A stretch of 64,000 nucleotides of DNA, taken from positions 33,956,443-34,020,442 of the forward strand of contig NC_083571.1 of NCBI RefSeq assembly GCF_027579695.1, read 5' to 3'. This document shows, one piece after another, positions 63,161 to 64,000 of this stretch. The stretch comes from Neoarius graeffei. Lineage: Eukaryota; Chordata; Actinopteri; Siluriformes; Ariidae. Position 1 is the first letter of the stretch. Each line of letters starts with the position of its first letter. The notes under the pieces were generated by a model. It was not told where the DNA came from and ran no database searches. It was given only the letters and a program-made list of their open reading frames with translations. Position numbers and translations under genes: made by a program.

Positions 63161-63424
63161 TACAGACTGACTGCAGTGTGTGTGGTTATCAGTAGTCGAG
63201 TCACTAAACCTCGAGTTCGAATCCAGTCCAACTCATTAAAGAAAATTTCGAGTCAAGTCCAACACTCCAGTTGCACCATTTGATGGTGACTGTTTTAGCC
63301 ACATTAACATTAATTTGTTCCTGAGCATGATGTATGAACAGGTGCATTCTCTCTGTCAGGGAGTGTGAAGTATTCTGTCAGAGATGGTTGGGAGACGGAT
63401 GTAAGCGCAGAAGGTGTGTTTATC
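63161..63424. other. Unassigned, repeat-like
   Basis: Contains GAGTC/TCGAGT words (63195-63265) typical of short dispersed repeats. No gene. Nothing further could be supported. Confidence 0.35.
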
Positions 63425-63427
63425 AGA

Positions 63428-64000
63428 GGTGAACAGTAACGAAGTACATTTACTTGAGTACTGTACTTAAGTACACTTTTTGAGTATCTGCAAATGAGTA
63501 TTTTTTTTTAAACAAATGACTTTAACTTCACTACATTCGAAAGACAAATATCGTACTTTTCACTCCACTACATTTCTATCAAGGTCCTCGTTACTATGAA
63601 GCAGCTTTGAAATTGGATATTTTTTCTTTCCTTTTCTAAAATGTGATGGTTTTTTCGTAGGTGAGACTGAGACAGTCTATCAGTAATCACTAGGGTCACG
63701 TCACATCTATAGACTGTATAAATTCAAGTTCAATGATTTCTCAGCAGCATTATTTAAACACAATCAGTTGATGGCAGAATGGAAGGAGGCGGTTCTTCTG
63801 GGGAACACATGCACCCATGGCTATACCGAGAACCCATGTTTCAATTTTCAGAAAGAATTAAAGATATGTTTCATTTTAAATGTTTGCTTTGTTTGCTGAA
63901 AATGAACCACATCACGGCCTACAAAAACTCGCCGTCTGACCTGCAGAAGCATATTAAGGGATATAAACGTTTTATTCCAAGAGAAAGCTTGCAACAAAGT
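63428..64000 (+). mobile_element. hAT element, left part, running out of the window
   Basis: Left-end type sequence CAGTAACGAAGTACATTTAC followed by ACTTGAGTACTGTACTTAAG, a known fish hAT terminus, and a BED-finger ORF starting at 63779. The right end is outside the window. Confidence 0.7.
63779..64000 (+). CDS. hAT transposase N-terminus with BED finger, partial
   Basis: Open from the ATG at 63779 to the window end (74 codons): MEGGGSSGEHMHPWLYREPM, FHFKCLLCLLKMNHITAYKN and SPSDLQKHIKGYKRF. The pattern C-x2-C ... H, with 'AYKNSPSDLQKHI', is the BED finger of fish hAT transposases. The second finger ligand (usually 'ER.H') reads GYKRF, so the finger may be damaged. Confidence 0.7.
   Translation, partial: MEGGGSSGEHMHPWLYREPMFQFSERIKDMFHFKCLLCLLKMNHITAYKNSPSDLQKHIKGYKRFIPRESLQQS

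Noticed and set aside
63345-63424. Possible LTR-like or other element edge (GAGACGGATGTAAGCGCAGA)
   Set aside because: Only a short word felt familiar; no terminal repeats, primer site or coding region support any element call.
1-64000. CRISPR arrays, bacterial operons, riboswitches, rRNA
   Set aside because: None seen; gene structure and repeats are vertebrate.

Overview
The window is vertebrate, and almost certainly teleost, genomic DNA. Three host genes have fish-like protein sequence and vertebrate exon structure. The rest is dominated by Tc1-like transposons, hAT elements, L2-type LINEs and tRNA-headed SINEs of the DANA/Mermaid kind. That mixture suggests an ostariophysan such as a catfish, but the species cannot be fixed from the sequence. 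I see no operon structure, rRNA, true tRNA, CRISPR array, retrovirus, LTR element or Polinton.

Host genes. (1) UFSP2, the UFM1-specific protease, lies on the + strand at 15143-31216. I could place all twelve coding exons; they join in phase to 465 codons, with the first coding exon contributing only the ATG. (2) CFAP97, a cilia and flagella protein, is on the + strand. A likely non-coding first exon ends at 34146 and coding exons run 44965-50528 (451 residues). A consensus X-box (RFX site) sits at 33982-33995 in its presumed promoter. (3) NME5, a ciliary/sperm nucleoside-diphosphate-kinase-like protein, lies on the - strand at 58512-59165. It is a single uninterrupted 217-residue reading frame, whereas I recall the mammalian gene being split into several exons, so it looks like a retained retrogene. 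CFAP97 and NME5 face each other tail to tail.

Layout. 1-3958: L2-type LINE broken by a MITE. 4974-8027: THAP-carrying element with TTAA target sites (Kolobok type). 8.0-14.9 kb: nest of fragments (YqaJ-type ORFs, a BED-finger transposon, SINEs, a third THAP element). 14.9-31.5 kb: UFSP2, whose introns 2 and 10 have been filled by transposons up to four levels deep. 31.6-33.9 kb: Tc1-like element and another dispersed repeat. 33.96-50.7 kb: CFAP97, whose first intron holds a LINE split by a Tc1 that is itself split by a hAT, and then a 2.47-kb inverted-repeat element with an intact 232-codon ORF. 50.6-57.7 kb: DNA transposons, ending with a 9-bp-target-site element carrying the start of a RecQ-like helicase gene. 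58.5-59.4 kb: NME5 and its promoter. 59.8-64 kb: tandem SINEs, a hAT inserted in one of them, a LINE 3' end and the start of another hAT.

No mobile element breaks a coding exon of the three host genes. Many insertions could be dated relative to one another by exact target-site duplications, which are given in the entries. The least-explained items are the inverted-repeat element with the 232-aa ORF (42175-44644), its possible relative at 15813-17589, and the RecQ-carrying element family (56770-57659, 61781-61873, 20086-20606).
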